Of a stretch of 43,702 nt of DNA, positions 7,556 through 15,481 are shown piece by piece. The position numbers were made by a program, and so were the translations under genes. The notes under the pieces were generated by a model. It saw nothing but the letters and a program-made list of their open reading frames with translations. It ran no database searches and was not told the DNA's origin. The DNA comes from Candidatus Staskawiczbacteria bacterium (GTDB taxonomy: Bacteria > Patescibacteriota > Minisyncoccia > Minisyncoccales > Staskawiczbacteraceae), in contig JAHFKW010000003.1 in NCBI GenBank assembly GCA_023245145.1, positions 5,857 through 49,558 of the forward strand. Direction: 5' to 3'. Numbering within the stretch: the first letter of the stretch is position 1; each line of letters begins with the position of its first letter.

Positions 7556-9808
7556 ATGGCAAAAAACGGGAGAAATCAAAAAGATAACCCAGCCTCCGCT
7601 AAAGCTACGGCGGGCAAGGGGAAGAAGGAGTCGCTTTTGCATGTTCGGACCAAAAAGTGGATTAAGGCCATTTTATTCTTTTTGGTTGGGACAATAATTG
7701 CACTCTCATTTTTTAAAAAAGCTGGAATATTAGGAAATGCTTTGGTGATGGTTTTAAATTATGTATTCGGTGACGCACGTTTGACGGTGGTGACCATTAT
7801 TGCATCCTTGTTTGTCGCCGGTTTGGTATTTTTAAAATCTAATAAAAAAGTAAAACTGCTGGCCATTTTGTTGGCTATAGTCTTAACGGTTATCGGAATT
7901 TCAGGTTTGGCTAGTAATCAGGGTTTAAATGTTGAATATGTTAGCATGTTTGGTTTGCTTGCTAAGCTTTTAGTAGGCGGATTTGGATTACTAGTTTCTA
8001 ATATTATTTTTAGCACGATTATTTTAATCGGTTTGTTTATTTTCTTGCAATTTATCTGGGAATATCATCCGGAGGTTAAAGAAGAGAAAAAGTTGTCACT
8101 AGAAAAAACGCTCAAAAGCACGGATTCACCTAACTTAAAAATTAGTGGTGTTCAACCCGAAAGTGTTAAAGAAGTGCCCAAGTCTTCTTTATTTTCCGCC
8201 AAAGGCGGATCCGCCTTTGGCGGAAAAAACGCTGATAAAGCCGAAGTGGTGCCGGTGGCCGTCAATCAATCATTGCCCAAGCAGAAGGGTAAATATGCTT
8301 TACCGCCCATTGATTTATTAAGTAAAAATGAAACAGTGCCGACCAGCGGTAATATCAAAGAAAATTCGCTTATCATCAAAAAAACCTTTGAAAATTTTGG
8401 CATTCCGGTGGAAATGACCGAAGTGAACGTGGGGCCGGCGGTGACACAGTACGCATTTAAGCCAGCCGAAGGCGTTAAACTTTCTAAAATTACCACACTG
8501 GGAAATAATTTAGCTTTGGCTCTGGCGGCTCACCCCATTAGAATTGAAGCGCCCATTCCCGGAAAATCCTTAGTGGGAATTGAGGTGCCTAATAAGGTAC
8601 GAGCGATGGTGACATTAAGAAATTTAGTGGCTGACCAAAAATACCAAACTTCGCCCGATTATTTAATGCTGGCGCTGGGGAAGGATGTTTCCGGTCAACC
8701 GATGTACACGGATTTAGCCGATCAACCTCACATGTTGGTGGCTGGAGCCACGGGCACCGGAAAAACCATCTTTTTAAATTCCCTGATTTTAAGTTTACTG
8801 TACAAATCTACACCGGAACATTTACGATTAATTATGGTTGACCCCAAACGCGTGGAATTCCAAAACTACAACAATATTCCGCATTTGCTTTGTCCCGTTA
8901 TTAACGATGCGACGCGAACCATCAATGCTTTGCAATGGCTCGCCAAAGAAATGGAACGGCGCTTTGAAGTTTTTGCAGAAGTAAATGCCCGTAACATTAA
9001 AAGTTATAACACCAACAAAAAAGTTATTGAAACCAATGCTATTTTGCCTTACATTGTGCTGATTGTGGATGAGCTGGCGGATTTGATGGCCGCCAAAGGT
9101 AAAGAATTGGAAGCCGGCATTGTGCGTCTGGCGCAAATGGCGCGAGCCACGGGAATTCACTTGGTGTTGGCAACACAGAGGCCATCGGTGGAAGTTATTA
9201 CCGGTTTAATTAAGGCTAACATTTCCAGCCGAATTAGTTTTCAGGTGGCCAGCCAAATTGATTCGCGCACGGTTATTGATACTTCTGGCGCGGAAAAGTT
9301 ATTGGGTCTTGGCGACATGTTGTTTTTGTCGTCCAAATCTTCCAAAATTACGCGCGTGCAGGGGCCGTATGTGTCTGAAAAAGAGGTGAAAAAAGTCACC
9401 GATTGGTTGGATGAGCAAGCCAAGGTGGTGGATGAAGGCCAGCCCGGATTAATCGCGGGATTGAAGGACGCACTGGATAGACAAGAAGAATCGACCGAAA
9501 AAGGCGGTGGGTCTGATGTGTTTTTTGGCGATGATGATCCATTATTTGATGATGTCAAAAGAATTGTCATTGAAACCCAAAAAGCTTCGGCATCGTTTTT
9601 GCAGAGGCGTTTGAGGATTGGTTATTCTCGCGCCGCCCGATTAATTGATATGCTTGAAGAAAAGGGCATTGTGGGTGCGGCTGATGGCGCCAAGCCTCGT
9701 GAGGTCTTTGGCGAACAACCACAGGGCAAACTGGCTGAAATTGAAGGCGGAGGGTTGGATGAAAGCGAGGAAGCGCCCAAGCAGGATGAAAACTGGGAGA
9801 AGGTGTAA
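7556..9808 (+). CDS. ftsK: DNA translocase FtsK/SpoIIIE
   Basis: Septum-anchored ATP-driven DNA pump that clears chromosome ends during division. Residues about 30-170 hold several hydrophobic membrane segments. A low-complexity linker follows, then the RecA-like motor with Walker A GATGTGKT (about residue 396) and Walker B IVLIVDELADLM (about 500). The C-terminal winged-helix gamma domain is at about 660-735 (SFLQRRLRIGYSRAARLIDMLE). Two palindromic inserts lie in its coding sequence: residues 13-21 (ASAKATAGK) and 213-224, where the DNA forms a perfect 36-bp palindrome. Both are in regions that tolerate insertion. At 750 aa it is a normal short-linker FtsK. No Shine-Dalgarno precedes the ATG. 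Confidence 0.96.
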   Translation: MAKNGRNQKDNPASAKATAGKGKKESLLHVRTKKWIKAILFFLVGTIIALSFFKKAGILGNALVMVLNYVFGDARLTVVTIIASLFVAGLVFLKSNKKVKLLAILLAIVLTVIGISGLASNQGLNVEYVSMFGLLAKLLVGGFGLLVSNIIFSTIILIGLFIFLQFIWEYHPEVKEEKKLSLEKTLKSTDSPNLKISGVQPESVKEVPKSSLFSAKGGSAFGGKNADKAEVVPVAVNQSLPKQKGKYALPPIDLLSKNETVPTSGNIKENSLIIKKTFENFGIPVEMTEVNVGPAVTQYAFKPAEGVKLSKITTLGNNLALALAAHPIRIEAPIPGKSLVGIEVPNKVRAMVTLRNLVADQKYQTSPDYLMLALGKDVSGQPMYTDLADQPHMLVAGATGTGKTIFLNSLILSLLYKSTPEHLRLIMVDPKRVEFQNYNNIPHLLCPVINDATRTINALQWLAKEMERRFEVFAEVNARNIKSYNTNKKVIETNAILPYIVLIVDELADLMAAKGKELEAGIVRLAQMARATGIHLVLATQRPSVEVITGLIKANISSRISFQVASQIDSRTVIDTSGAEKLLGLGDMLFLSSKSSKITRVQGPYVSEKEVKKVTDWLDEQAKVVDEGQPGLIAGLKDALDRQEESTEKGGGSDVFFGDDDPLFDDVKRIVIETQKASASFLQRRLRIGYSRAARLIDMLEEKGIVGAADGAKPREVFGEQPQGKLAEIEGGGLDESEEAPKQDENWEKV
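7592..7618 (+). repeat. Coding palindromic insert, family A, copy in ftsK
   Basis: 27-bp element encoding ASAKATAGK in the N-terminal tail of FtsK. It aligns in the same reading frame with 9869-9895 (recA) and 11771-11797 (rpsF, minus), and out of register with 17211-17239 (rnj, minus). The core is CCTCCGCT..AAGCT..GGCGG with dyad symmetry. Confidence 0.75.
8192..8227. repeat. Perfect 36-bp coding palindrome in ftsK
   Basis: Centred between 8209 and 8210. Each half is itself a small hairpin: TCCGCC-AAA-GGCGGA followed by TCCGCC-TTT-GGCGGA, with matching T and A flanks. It encodes part of the low-complexity linker (residues 213-224) and keeps the reading frame (36 bp). Confidence 0.85.
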
Positions 9809-9835
9809 ATTTAAAATAATATTAAAAGTAATTTT

Positions 9836-10888
9836 ATGGCAAAAGAAAAAGAGGACAAAAAGGGAGCCGCCTCCGATAAATCTTCGGCGAGTCAAAGCAA
9901 AAAAGCCGAGGCGGAAAAGCATGACAAGAATTTGATGGATGCGTTGGCTGAAATTAGGGAAAAGTTTGGGGAAGGCTCTATCATGAAGTTATCCGAAAGT
10001 AATGCAGTGGATGTGGATGTGATTCCAACTGGGTCAATTGCCGTGGATTTGGCATTGGGCGTAGGTGGTATGCCGCGTGGCAGGATTATTGAAATTTACG
10101 GCGCCGAGTCAAGCGGAAAAACCACTTTAACTTTGCACATCATTGCCGAAGCCCAAAAAAAGGGCGGTATCTGCGCATTTGTGGACGCTGAACATGCTAT
10201 GGATCCTGATTACGCCAAGCGCCTTGGGGTGGATGTGGATGAACTTTTAATTTCTCAGCCGAATTCAGGCGAGCAGGCTTTGCAAATTGTGGAAACATTA
10301 GTGAAGTCAGAAAAAATGGCGGTGATTGTGGTGGATTCGGTGGCGGCTTTAACTCCTCAAAGAGAAATTGAGGGAGAAATTGGCGACCAGCATATGGGCC
10401 TGCAAGCCAGGATGATGAGCCAAGCGTGCCGGAAATTGGGTAGCATCGCCGCCAAAACCAACACGATGATTATTTTTATCAACCAAACTCGTATGAAAAT
10501 TGGAATGGTGTTTGGCAATCCGGAAACGACTACCGGCGGAATGGCATTGAAATTTTACGCTTCGGTTAGACTTAATTTAGCCAGAACCGCGCAGATAAAA
10601 AGTGGAGATGAAATTATTGGCAATCGGGTGAAAGCCAAAGTGGTTAAAAACAAAGTAGCCGCTCCCTTTAAAGTAGCCGAATTTGATATTTATTACAACG
10701 AAGGAATTTCCAAAGCTGGGGATGCTCTGCGTGCGGGATTAGCCAGCGGTATGATTAAACAAACTGGAAATACCTTCACCTTTGAAGGTGAAAAAATAGG
10801 CGTGGGGACGGAAGTTGCCAAGCAGTGGCTGAAAGAGCACGCCGATGCGATTAAGAAAATAAAAACCGCCGCATTTGCGGCAGTCTAG
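9836..10888 (+). CDS. recA: Recombinase RecA
   Basis: ATP-dependent strand-exchange protein and LexA co-protease family member. Walker [10 protein letters not shown] lies near residues 89-97, and [10 protein letters not shown] is the Walker B strand. The L2-region [22 protein letters not shown] is intact. The N-terminus carries an unusually long Lys/Ala/Ser-rich tail (about 33 residues) before the usual [11 protein letters not shown]. Part of that tail (residues 12-20, ASDKSSASQ) is encoded by a family A palindromic element. It starts 27 nt after ftsK, without Shine-Dalgarno, probably in the same transcript. The last codons form a hairpin that serves as terminator for the opposing rpsF-ssb-rpsR operon. 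Confidence 0.97.
   Translation: MAKEKEDKKGAASDKSSASQSKKAEAEKHDKNLMDALAEIREKFGEGSIMKLSESNAVDVDVIPTGSIAVDLALGVGGMPRGRIIEIYGAESSGKTTLTLHIIAEAQKKGGICAFVDAEHAMDPDYAKRLGVDVDELLISQPNSGEQALQIVETLVKSEKMAVIVVDSVAALTPQREIEGEIGDQHMGLQARMMSQACRKLGSIAAKTNTMIIFINQTRMKIGMVFGNPETTTGGMALKFYASVRLNLARTAQIKSGDEIIGNRVKAKVVKNKVAAPFKVAEFDIYYNEGISKAGDALRAGLASGMIKQTGNTFTFEGEKIGVGTEVAKQWLKEHADAIKKIKTAAFAAV
9869..9895 (+). repeat. Coding palindromic insert, family A, copy in recA
   Basis: 27-bp element in the RecA N-terminal tail. It aligns codon for codon with the ftsK copy at 7592-7618 (GCC TCC GNT AAA NCT NCG GCG) and with the rpsF copy. It is the most diverged of the in-frame copies. Confidence 0.6.
10856..10881 (-). 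terminator. Terminator of the rpsF-ssb-rpsR operon, inside recA 3' end
   Basis: On the minus strand GCCGC (10881-10877), loop AAAT, GCGGC (10872-10868), GG and TTTTTATTTT. The hairpin is encoded by the last codons of recA, and the operon's transcript would overlap the recA 3' end. Confidence 0.7.
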
Positions 10889-10921
10889 CTCCTAGATTCT
10901 AGATTCTGAATTCTAGCTTCT
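10885..10921. repeat. CTAG-rich short tandem repeat, copy 3
   Basis: Between the convergent recA and rpsR stop codons. TCTAGCTCCTAGATTCTAG-type units recur at roughly 7-8 bp, with one diverged to GAATTCTAG. Same family as 7022-7051 and 7518-7549. Confidence 0.65.
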
Positions 10922-11117
10922 ACTTCGGCGTATACGGCATCATGCTCATTTGGCGTGCGCGTTTGATGGCCGTGGCAATCATGCGCTGGTGGTGCGTGCA
11001 AAGCCCAGTTTTTTTGTGTGGCTTAATTTTAAAGAAGCCAGAAATAAAACGCGACAGTAATTCTGTATTTTTGTAATCCACTTCGTTAATGTTTTTTTGG
11101 CAGAAGTAACAAACCAT
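10920..11117 (-). CDS. rpsR: 30S ribosomal protein S18
   Basis: 65-residue S18 of the small subunit platform, where it pairs with S6. The core DYKNTELLSRFIS and the C-terminal basic stretch (TAIKRARQMSMMPYT) are canonical. An N-terminal CYFC pair and a CTHH motif keep the cysteine/histidine set of zinc-type S18. It is the last gene of rpsF-ssb-rpsR, the classic bacterial order. An 82-bp AT-rich spacer separates it from ssb. Confidence 0.95.
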   Translation of the reverse strand: MVCYFCQKNINEVDYKNTELLSRFISGFFKIKPHKKTGLCTHHQRMIATAIKRARQMSMMPYTPK

Positions 11118-11199
11118 AGTTGTGAATTTCTAATTAATAATTTCTACTAAATTTCTAATCATTGAAAATTTAATGAAAATTAGAAATTGAAAATTAATT
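11118..11199. repeat. AT-rich spacer with AATTTCTAAT-type repeats
   Basis: Between ssb and rpsR the spacer is built from variants of AATTTCTAATTA and its complement (TTAGAAATT). They form several possible imperfect hairpins. I see no ORF in it. It resembles the groES-groEL spacer at 25654-25787. Confidence 0.45.
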
Positions 11200-11703
11200 T
11201 TAAAAGGGGATTTCTTTCACATCAATCTCATCCGCGCTTGGCTCTTCTTGACTTACAAAATTTCCTGGTGAAGCATTTTCTTGGATAACCGGAATGTCAT
11301 CCGTTGCCACATTTGAGCTTTTAGTGGCGGTCGGTGTTGATGCAGGTTTTTGATATTGTCCGCCTCCCGCTCCCGTTGGCCTTGGACCTAATTGCAAACT
11401 ATCGGCGATAATTTCTGTTTTGTACTGTTTGACTCCGGCTGAATTATTCCAATTTCTGGTTTTAATTCTGCCTTCCACCATGACCAGTGCACCTTTGGTT
11501 AAATATCTGGCGGCAATATCGGCTAGTTTTCCAAACGCGACAATATTATGAAATTCGGTATCTTGTTTTTTTACTCCGGCTTGGTCGGTATAAAATCGGT
11601 TGGTGGCAATTCCAAAATTGACTACTTGTTGGCCCGACGGCATGGCCCGCACTTCTGGGTCTCGCGTTACATTTCCTAAAATAAAAGCTTTATTTAAATT
11701 CAT
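11200..11703 (-). CDS. ssb: Single-stranded DNA-binding protein
   Basis: 167-residue SSB. An OB fold covers about residues 1-105 (MNLNKAFILGNVTRDPEVR, then FHNIVAFGKLADIAARYL and VEGRIKTRNW). A flexible Gly/Pro/Thr-rich linker follows, then the acidic protein-interaction tip DEIDVKEIPF, matching the conserved D-x-IPF ending that recruits repair and replication proteins. It sits 10 nt downstream of rpsF, so translation is probably coupled. Confidence 0.96.
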   Translation of the reverse strand: MNLNKAFILGNVTRDPEVRAMPSGQQVVNFGIATNRFYTDQAGVKKQDTEFHNIVAFGKLADIAARYLTKGALVMVEGRIKTRNWNNSAGVKQYKTEIIADSLQLGPRPTGAGGGQYQKPASTPTATKSSNVATDDIPVIQENASPGNFVSQEEPSADEIDVKEIPF

Positions 11704-11713
11704 GCGTGCGTTA

Positions 11714-12145
11714 TTATGCTAAAATCTCGTCTAATTTTTTATCTAAATCTTCTGGGTTGAGCTTTTCTTGCTTGTCCGCCGAAGCCTTGGCGAAGGCGGA
11801 TCCTTCTTTTGCGGCTACCATCAACGGTTTTCTGGTCCTTCTTTCTTTCATAACTTTTACTGGTCGTTTTACCAATATAACACTTCGTAATATTTCTTTT
11901 TCCAAGTCCAGCTTACTTTTCACTTCTTTAATTACTTTTTCATCGGTTTGGAAAACGGTGGTGACAAAATATCCCGAGGAATTCTTTTTAATGGGGTAGG
12001 CTAACGTTTGAGCCGTTGAGTGATTTGAACTTAAAATCACCCCTTCTTTACTTTGGATAAAGGTTTCAATATCTTTAACACGACTGGTTACTTCTTCAGA
12101 GCTAATAGCTGACGTGATAATATAGGTTAATTCGTAGGATTTCAT
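11714..12145 (-). CDS. rpsF: 30S ribosomal protein S6
   Basis: 143-residue S6, longer than the usual 95-135. The ferredoxin-like core is present (YELTYIITS at the start, LAYPIKKNSSGYFV, ILRSVILVKRP). The C-terminal tail is extended, and residues 117-125 (AFAKASADK) are encoded by a family A palindromic element; the tail is disordered in S6, so the insert should be tolerated. First gene of the rpsF-ssb-rpsR operon, divergent from the phosphomannomutase gene with 58 bp between the starts. Confidence 0.95.
   Translation of the reverse strand: MKSYELTYIITSAISSEEVTSRVKDIETFIQSKEGVILSSNHSTAQTLAYPIKKNSSGYFVTTVFQTDEKVIKEVKSKLDLEKEILRSVILVKRPVKVMKERRTRKPLMVAAKEGSAFAKASADKQEKLNPEDLDKKLDEILA
11771..11800 (-). 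repeat. Coding palindromic insert, family A, copy in rpsF
   Basis: Positions 11775-11800 form a dyad: TCCGCC-GAA-GCC-TT-GGC-GAA-GGCGGA. On the minus strand 11797-11771 encodes AFAKASADK, in the same frame as ASAKATAGK in FtsK (about 21 of 27 nt identical). It is the clearest member for consensus building. Confidence 0.8.
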
Positions 12146-12203
12146 GGGGTTATATTACCAAATTAGCCTTGAAAATGCAAGTCTTCCATGCCAGAATAGT
12201 AAT

Positions 12204-13538
12204 ATGGTTAACAAATCTATTTTTAAGGCTTACGATGTGAGGGGCATTTATCCGGCTGATTTAAATAAAGAGGCGGCAACTAAGATTGGTCGGGCTTTTG
12301 TGCGTTATACTGGCGCCAAAAACATAGTGGTGTGCCAAGATGCTCGTCTATCCAGCCCAGAGCTATTTCGAGCCTTGTGCAAGGGTCTTTTGGCTGAAGG
12401 GGCAAAAGTGACCAGTATCGGCCAAATGCCCACCGAATGCCTTTATTTTGCGGTTGGCAATTATGATTTTGATGGGGGAATTATGATTACGGCTAGCCAT
12501 AATCCCAAGGAGTATAACGGGTTTAAGATGATGAAACTAGGTAAAGAGCAAATTGAATGGATTCGGGGCGTTGATTTGTTGCCCATTGTTGAAGTGGGAG
12601 ACTTTCCAAAAAAAGAAGTTGATGAAAAAATTATAAAAAATAATATCGTAGATGATTATATAAACTACATCTTTAATTTATTTGATTTTTCTGAAATAAA
12701 AAAGTTAAAAGTTATAGTGGATGCATCCAACGGAGTAGTGGGCAATACGCTTTCAAAAATAAAAATGCCGGTGGAAATTATCCCCCTTAATTTTAAACCG
12801 GATGGAAACTTCCCCAATCACTCGCCAAATCCATTAGAGCCGGGTGCGTCAGACCAAATTTCAGCTGAAATTAAAAAACAAAAAGCGGATTTTGGATTTA
12901 TGTTTGATGGGGACGCTGACCGAATATTTTTAGTGGATGAAAAAGGCGATTTAGTTTCGGCCGATGTCGCCAGATTGGTCTTGGCAAAACATTTTTTAAA
13001 GAAAAATTCCAAAGCTGTGATTGTTCATGATGCCATTTGTTCACGTGCGGTGCCGGAATTAATTAAAAAATGGGATGGGGTGCCGGTGCGCTCGGAAGTT
13101 GGCTTTGTGAATATCCGGGAGGCTTTAATTAAAAATAAGGGCATTATGGGTGGGGAATTATCCAGCCATTATTGTTTTCGTGATTATTTTTACATGGATT
13201 CCGGCTTAGTGGCGTTTTTATTGATGTTGCAAGAAATTTCTTTGGACGGCCGGAAGGTTTCAGAAATAGTCAAAGAGTTGACGTTGTATGCCAAATCTCC
13301 AACGATTAATTTTGAAGTGAAAGATAAGGATGCCGTGCTTTCAAAGATCAAAGAAAAGTATAAAGATGGCAATCAGGACTTTTTGGACGGCGTGACGGTG
13401 GAGTATGAAGATTGGTGGTTTAATGTCCGGGCTTCAAATACGGAGCCGTTGTTAAGACTAACTATTGAAGCTAATACACAAGAATTGTTGGAGGAAAAGA
13501 AAAGTGAGTTGAGCGAGGTTATAAAAAATGAGGCTTAG
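12204..13538 (+). CDS. manB: Phosphomannomutase/phosphoglucomutase
   Basis: Alpha-D-phosphohexomutase of about 444 residues, interconverting hexose 1- and 6-phosphates for cell-surface sugar synthesis. The active-site serine loop is ITASHNPKEYNGFK, the metal-binding loop is DGDADRIF, the sugar-binding loop is GGELSSHYCFRDY, and the phosphate loop is VRASNTEPLLRL. I place the start at ATG 12204 (MVNKSIFKAYDVRGIYP) because the family begins there; the 20-residue upstream extension lies in the rpsF promoter region. The symbol could equally be pgm; substrate preference cannot be read from sequence. Its stop overlaps the stop of convergent trpS by 4 bp. Confidence 0.93.
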   Translation: MVNKSIFKAYDVRGIYPADLNKEAATKIGRAFVRYTGAKNIVVCQDARLSSPELFRALCKGLLAEGAKVTSIGQMPTECLYFAVGNYDFDGGIMITASHNPKEYNGFKMMKLGKEQIEWIRGVDLLPIVEVGDFPKKEVDEKIIKNNIVDDYINYIFNLFDFSEIKKLKVIVDASNGVVGNTLSKIKMPVEIIPLNFKPDGNFPNHSPNPLEPGASDQISAEIKKQKADFGFMFDGDADRIFLVDEKGDLVSADVARLVLAKHFLKKNSKAVIVHDAICSRAVPELIKKWDGVPVRSEVGFVNIREALIKNKGIMGGELSSHYCFRDYFYMDSGLVAFLLMLQEISLDGRKVSEIVKELTLYAKSPTINFEVKDKDAVLSKIKEKYKDGNQDFLDGVTVEYEDWWFNVRASNTEPLLRLTIEANTQELLEEKKSELSEVIKNEA

Positions 13539-13554
13539 ATAAGCCCCATTTTTT
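13532..13554. terminator. Bidirectional terminator between manB and trpS
   Basis: GGCTTA (13532-13537) and TAAGCC (13540-13545) form a hairpin spanning both stop codons. On the plus strand it is followed by CCATTTTTTG, on the minus strand by TCATTTTTTAT. It therefore ends both convergent transcripts. Confidence 0.65.
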
Positions 13555-14512
13555 GTTTGACTTCGCGCATGGTGGTTTCAGCAATTTTTTGGGCTTTGGT
13601 GGCACCCTGTTTTAAAATTTCTTGCACGTACACATCGCGCGCGGCAAATTCGGTTTGTTTTTTACGGAATGGTTCAAGATAATTTACCAGCACTTCTGCG
13701 AGTGACTTTTTAAATTCGCCATAATTTTTTCCGGCAAATTCTTTTTCTAATTCCTGTGTGGTTTTGCCAGTCAGTAAGCTGTAAATCATGAGCAAATTGG
13801 AAATACCCGGTTTTTTGGTGAGATTGTATTTAATATCTTTACCTGAATCTGTCGCCGCCGCCATAATTTTCTTGGTAATAGCTTCTGGCGCGTCAAACAG
13901 GAAAATGCAGGATTTTGCGTCATCCGATTTGGACATTTTCTTTTTGGGGTCCATCAGCGACATAATTTTTGCGCCTTCTTGTAAAATTAAAGACTTGGGT
14001 TCATCAAATACTTTACCGAATTTTTGGTTAAACTTACGCGCCAAGGTTCTGGTTAATTCAACGTGCTGTTCTTGGTCTTTGCCCACTGGTACACCACCAG
14101 CTTTGTACAGTAAAATATCGCCGGCCATCAGCACCGGGTAATCCAAAAGACCCACGTTAATATTGTCTTTAAACTTCTTAGACTTATCTTTATACTGCGT
14201 CATTCTCTCCAACTCTCCCAGGGGGCAAATGGTGTTTAAAAGCCAAGCCAATTCGGCGTGTTCTTTGATTTGAGATTGCGCAAAGATGATGCACTTTTCA
14301 GGATCTAAACCAGCGGCAATTAAAGCTACTACAGTTTCCCTGATTTTTGCCGGCAGTTGCTTTGGGTCGTAGGGAATGGTTAAAGCATGCAAATCAACGA
14401 TGCAATAAATGCACTCGTTATTTTCTTGTAGGGCAACCCATTGTTTTATGGCTCCCAAATAATTTCCAATGTGAAGCTGATTGGTAGGCTGAACGCCTGA
14501 AAATATTTTCAT
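13535..14512 (-). CDS. trpS: Tryptophanyl-tRNA synthetase
   Basis: Class I aminoacyl-tRNA synthetase of 325 residues. The HIGH-type signature is LHIGNYLGA (about residues 15-23) after SGVQPTNQ, and the KMSKS loop is KKKMSKSDDA (about 192-201). Length and motif spacing are standard for bacterial TrpRS. A Shine-Dalgarno-like AGGAGA lies about 13 nt upstream of the ATG. The promoter-proximal 22 bp (14533-14554), including TACAAT on the minus strand, is duplicated upstream of hicB. Confidence 0.96.
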   Translation of the reverse strand: MKIFSGVQPTNQLHIGNYLGAIKQWVALQENNECIYCIVDLHALTIPYDPKQLPAKIRETVVALIAAGLDPEKCIIFAQSQIKEHAELAWLLNTICPLGELERMTQYKDKSKKFKDNINVGLLDYPVLMAGDILLYKAGGVPVGKDQEQHVELTRTLARKFNQKFGKVFDEPKSLILQEGAKIMSLMDPKKKMSKSDDAKSCIFLFDAPEAITKKIMAAATDSGKDIKYNLTKKPGISNLLMIYSLLTGKTTQELEKEFAGKNYGEFKKSLAEVLVNYLEPFRKKQTEFAARDVYVQEILKQGATKAQKIAETTMREVKQKMGLI

Positions 14513-14532
14513 TGCGATACATTATTCTCCTG

Positions 14533-14554
14533 TATTGTACCAAAAAGCAGGGGA
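14533..14554. repeat. Direct repeat A, trpS copy
   Basis: 22 bp identical to 15430-15451. On the minus strand it carries a -10-like TACAAT and serves as the trpS promoter region. It pairs with direct repeat B to outline a duplicated A-X-B block around hicBA. Confidence 0.9.
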
Positions 14555-14565
14555 TCCCGAAAGAC

Positions 14566-14594
14566 TTGACAAGAGTGCTTGTCCATGCTAACAT
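14566..14594 (+). promoter_or_regulatory. Promoter of the 14641 cassette
   Basis: Consensus TTGACA (14566-14571), a 17-nt spacer and TAACAT (14589-14594). It is much stronger than anything visible upstream of most housekeeping genes in the window. Confidence 0.75.
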
Positions 14595-14640
14595 TAATTC
14601 ATAGATACCCCCCCCTACCCAAACAAGAAGGAGATGAGCC

Positions 14641-14931
14641 GTGACGACCACATTGAGAGACCTAGTCAACCTGAACACAGAAGTGAAAGCAATGATTTGC
14701 TTCTTCGGGTGTACGGCGAACTTCGAGGCGGAGTTCACTCGCCGTTGCAGGTACGTTGGTGATGCGATTTGTGGCGATTTCAATAGTCCGGGAGTATGGA
14801 TCGGGGCGATGGATGTGAAGGCATTGCCGCCAGAAACCCACCTCGGCCCAAGAGCGGAGGAGGCATTCCTTGAACTGAAAAAATGGCTTGAAACCCAGCA
14901 CCCAGATTTCAAGGCAAAGCCCACCGCCTAA
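14641..14931 (+). CDS. Small hypothetical protein in a stand-alone cassette
   Basis: 96-residue protein, family not recognised. It starts with GTG at 14641, supported by AAGGAG at 14628-14633. No membrane segment is visible. It contains three cysteines (CFFGC, RRCRY) and a C-terminal amphipathic stretch (EEAFLELKKWLETQHPDF). Promoter (14566-14594) and terminator (14952-14979) make it a self-contained unit, oriented opposite to both flanking genes (trpS and hicA). It occupies the spacer of the trpS-proximal copy of a duplicated block, so it may have inserted after that duplication. Codon use looks more GC-balanced than its neighbours. Function unknown. Confidence 0.72.
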   Translation: MTTTLRDLVNLNTEVKAMICFFGCTANFEAEFTRRCRYVGDAICGDFNSPGVWIGAMDVKALPPETHLGPRAEEAFLELKKWLETQHPDFKAKPTA

Positions 14932-14951
14932 TCGTTCTTTCTTTTCGTCTG

Positions 14952-14979
14952 GCCCCTTGCATCTGCTTGGGGCTTTTTT
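14952..14979 (+). terminator. Terminator of the 14641 cassette
   Basis: GCCCC (14952-14956), a 12-nt loop, GGGGC (14969-14973), then six T. Ends the cassette transcript just before direct repeat B. Confidence 0.85.
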
Positions 14980-14980
14980 C

Positions 14981-15011
14981 TTTACACCTCAATTACCACC
15001 GGCAAAATCAT
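14981..15011. repeat. Direct repeat B, hicA copy
   Basis: 31 bp identical to 15482-15512, the 3' end of rnj. Here it is read in another frame to supply the last residues (DDFAGGN and stop) of HicA. Confidence 0.92.
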
Positions 15012-15213
15012 CTTTTGTCAGTCCTGATTGGCGCAAGATAGATTTGAAAGTTCCAAAAGGGATTTCTTTTTTGTGAGCTGGAACAATAACCGTCAACTTT
15101 TTATTTTCAATATATTTTCTAAATTTCACATGACTGCCTTTCTGCGATACATGCACAAAGCCCTTCTGTTGAAGAACTTTAATTATGTGCGAAAACAAAT
15201 ATAGCTTAGGCAT
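14989..15213 (-). CDS. hicA: HicA-type mRNA interferase toxin
   Basis: 74-residue toxin of the HicA family, a small dsRBD-like RNase that cleaves mRNA. The catalytic histidine is in QKGSHVKFRK (about residues 24-33); the family core HIIKVLQQKGF and the ending LRQSGLTKDDF are present. It overlaps hicB by 8 bp (15206-15213), so the pair is co-translated with antitoxin first. The natural C-terminus is missing: after DDF the codons come from a duplicated piece of the rnj 3' end (repeat B), giving AGGN and a stop. The domain core is intact, so it is probably still active. Confidence 0.88.
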   Translation of the reverse strand: MPKLYLFSHIIKVLQQKGFVHVSQKGSHVKFRKYIENKKLTVIVPAHKKEIPFGTFKSILRQSGLTKDDFAGGN

Positions 15214-15424
15214 GGTTTAGCGACAGGTTAACCAATTCCGGACTTTCAATTTTGGTCAGACCCCCGATCTTCTCATCCTCAAAATATAGTTCTAGCGCTT
15301 CGTTTAATTTAGACAGAGCTTCTTTTTTGGTTACACCAAAACTAGAAACCTCTACATTTAAACACTGGGCAACATAGTACTTACCCTCTTTCCAAATAAT
15401 ATTTTTTAAATTTATTTTTTTCAT
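15206..15424 (-). CDS. hicB: HicB-type antitoxin
   Basis: 72-residue partner of HicA with the degenerate RNase H fold (GKYYVAQCLNVEVSSFGVTKKEALSKLNEALELYFE). There is no obvious C-terminal DNA-binding domain; the protein stops soon after the HicB core, so autoregulation may need another factor. I chose the ATG at 15424 (MKKINLKN) over the longer frame because the family starts there. A minus-strand TACAAT (15436-15431) lies 6 nt before that ATG, which would give a leaderless mRNA. Both -10 and flank come from repeat A, copied from the trpS promoter. Confidence 0.85.
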   Translation of the reverse strand: MKKINLKNIIWKEGKYYVAQCLNVEVSSFGVTKKEALSKLNEALELYFEDEKIGGLTKIESPELVNLSLNHA

Positions 15425-15429
15425 GGTTT

Positions 15430-15451
15430 TATTGTACCAAAAAGCAGGGGA
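15430..15451. repeat. Direct repeat A, hicB copy
   Basis: Identical to 14533-14554. It supplies the -10 box for hicB. Followed by a 30-bp spacer and repeat B at 15482-15512, so this A-X-B block spans 83 bp. Confidence 0.9.
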
Positions 15452-15481
15452 GTCCGCCATAGTTCTATTCCAAAATGCAAT

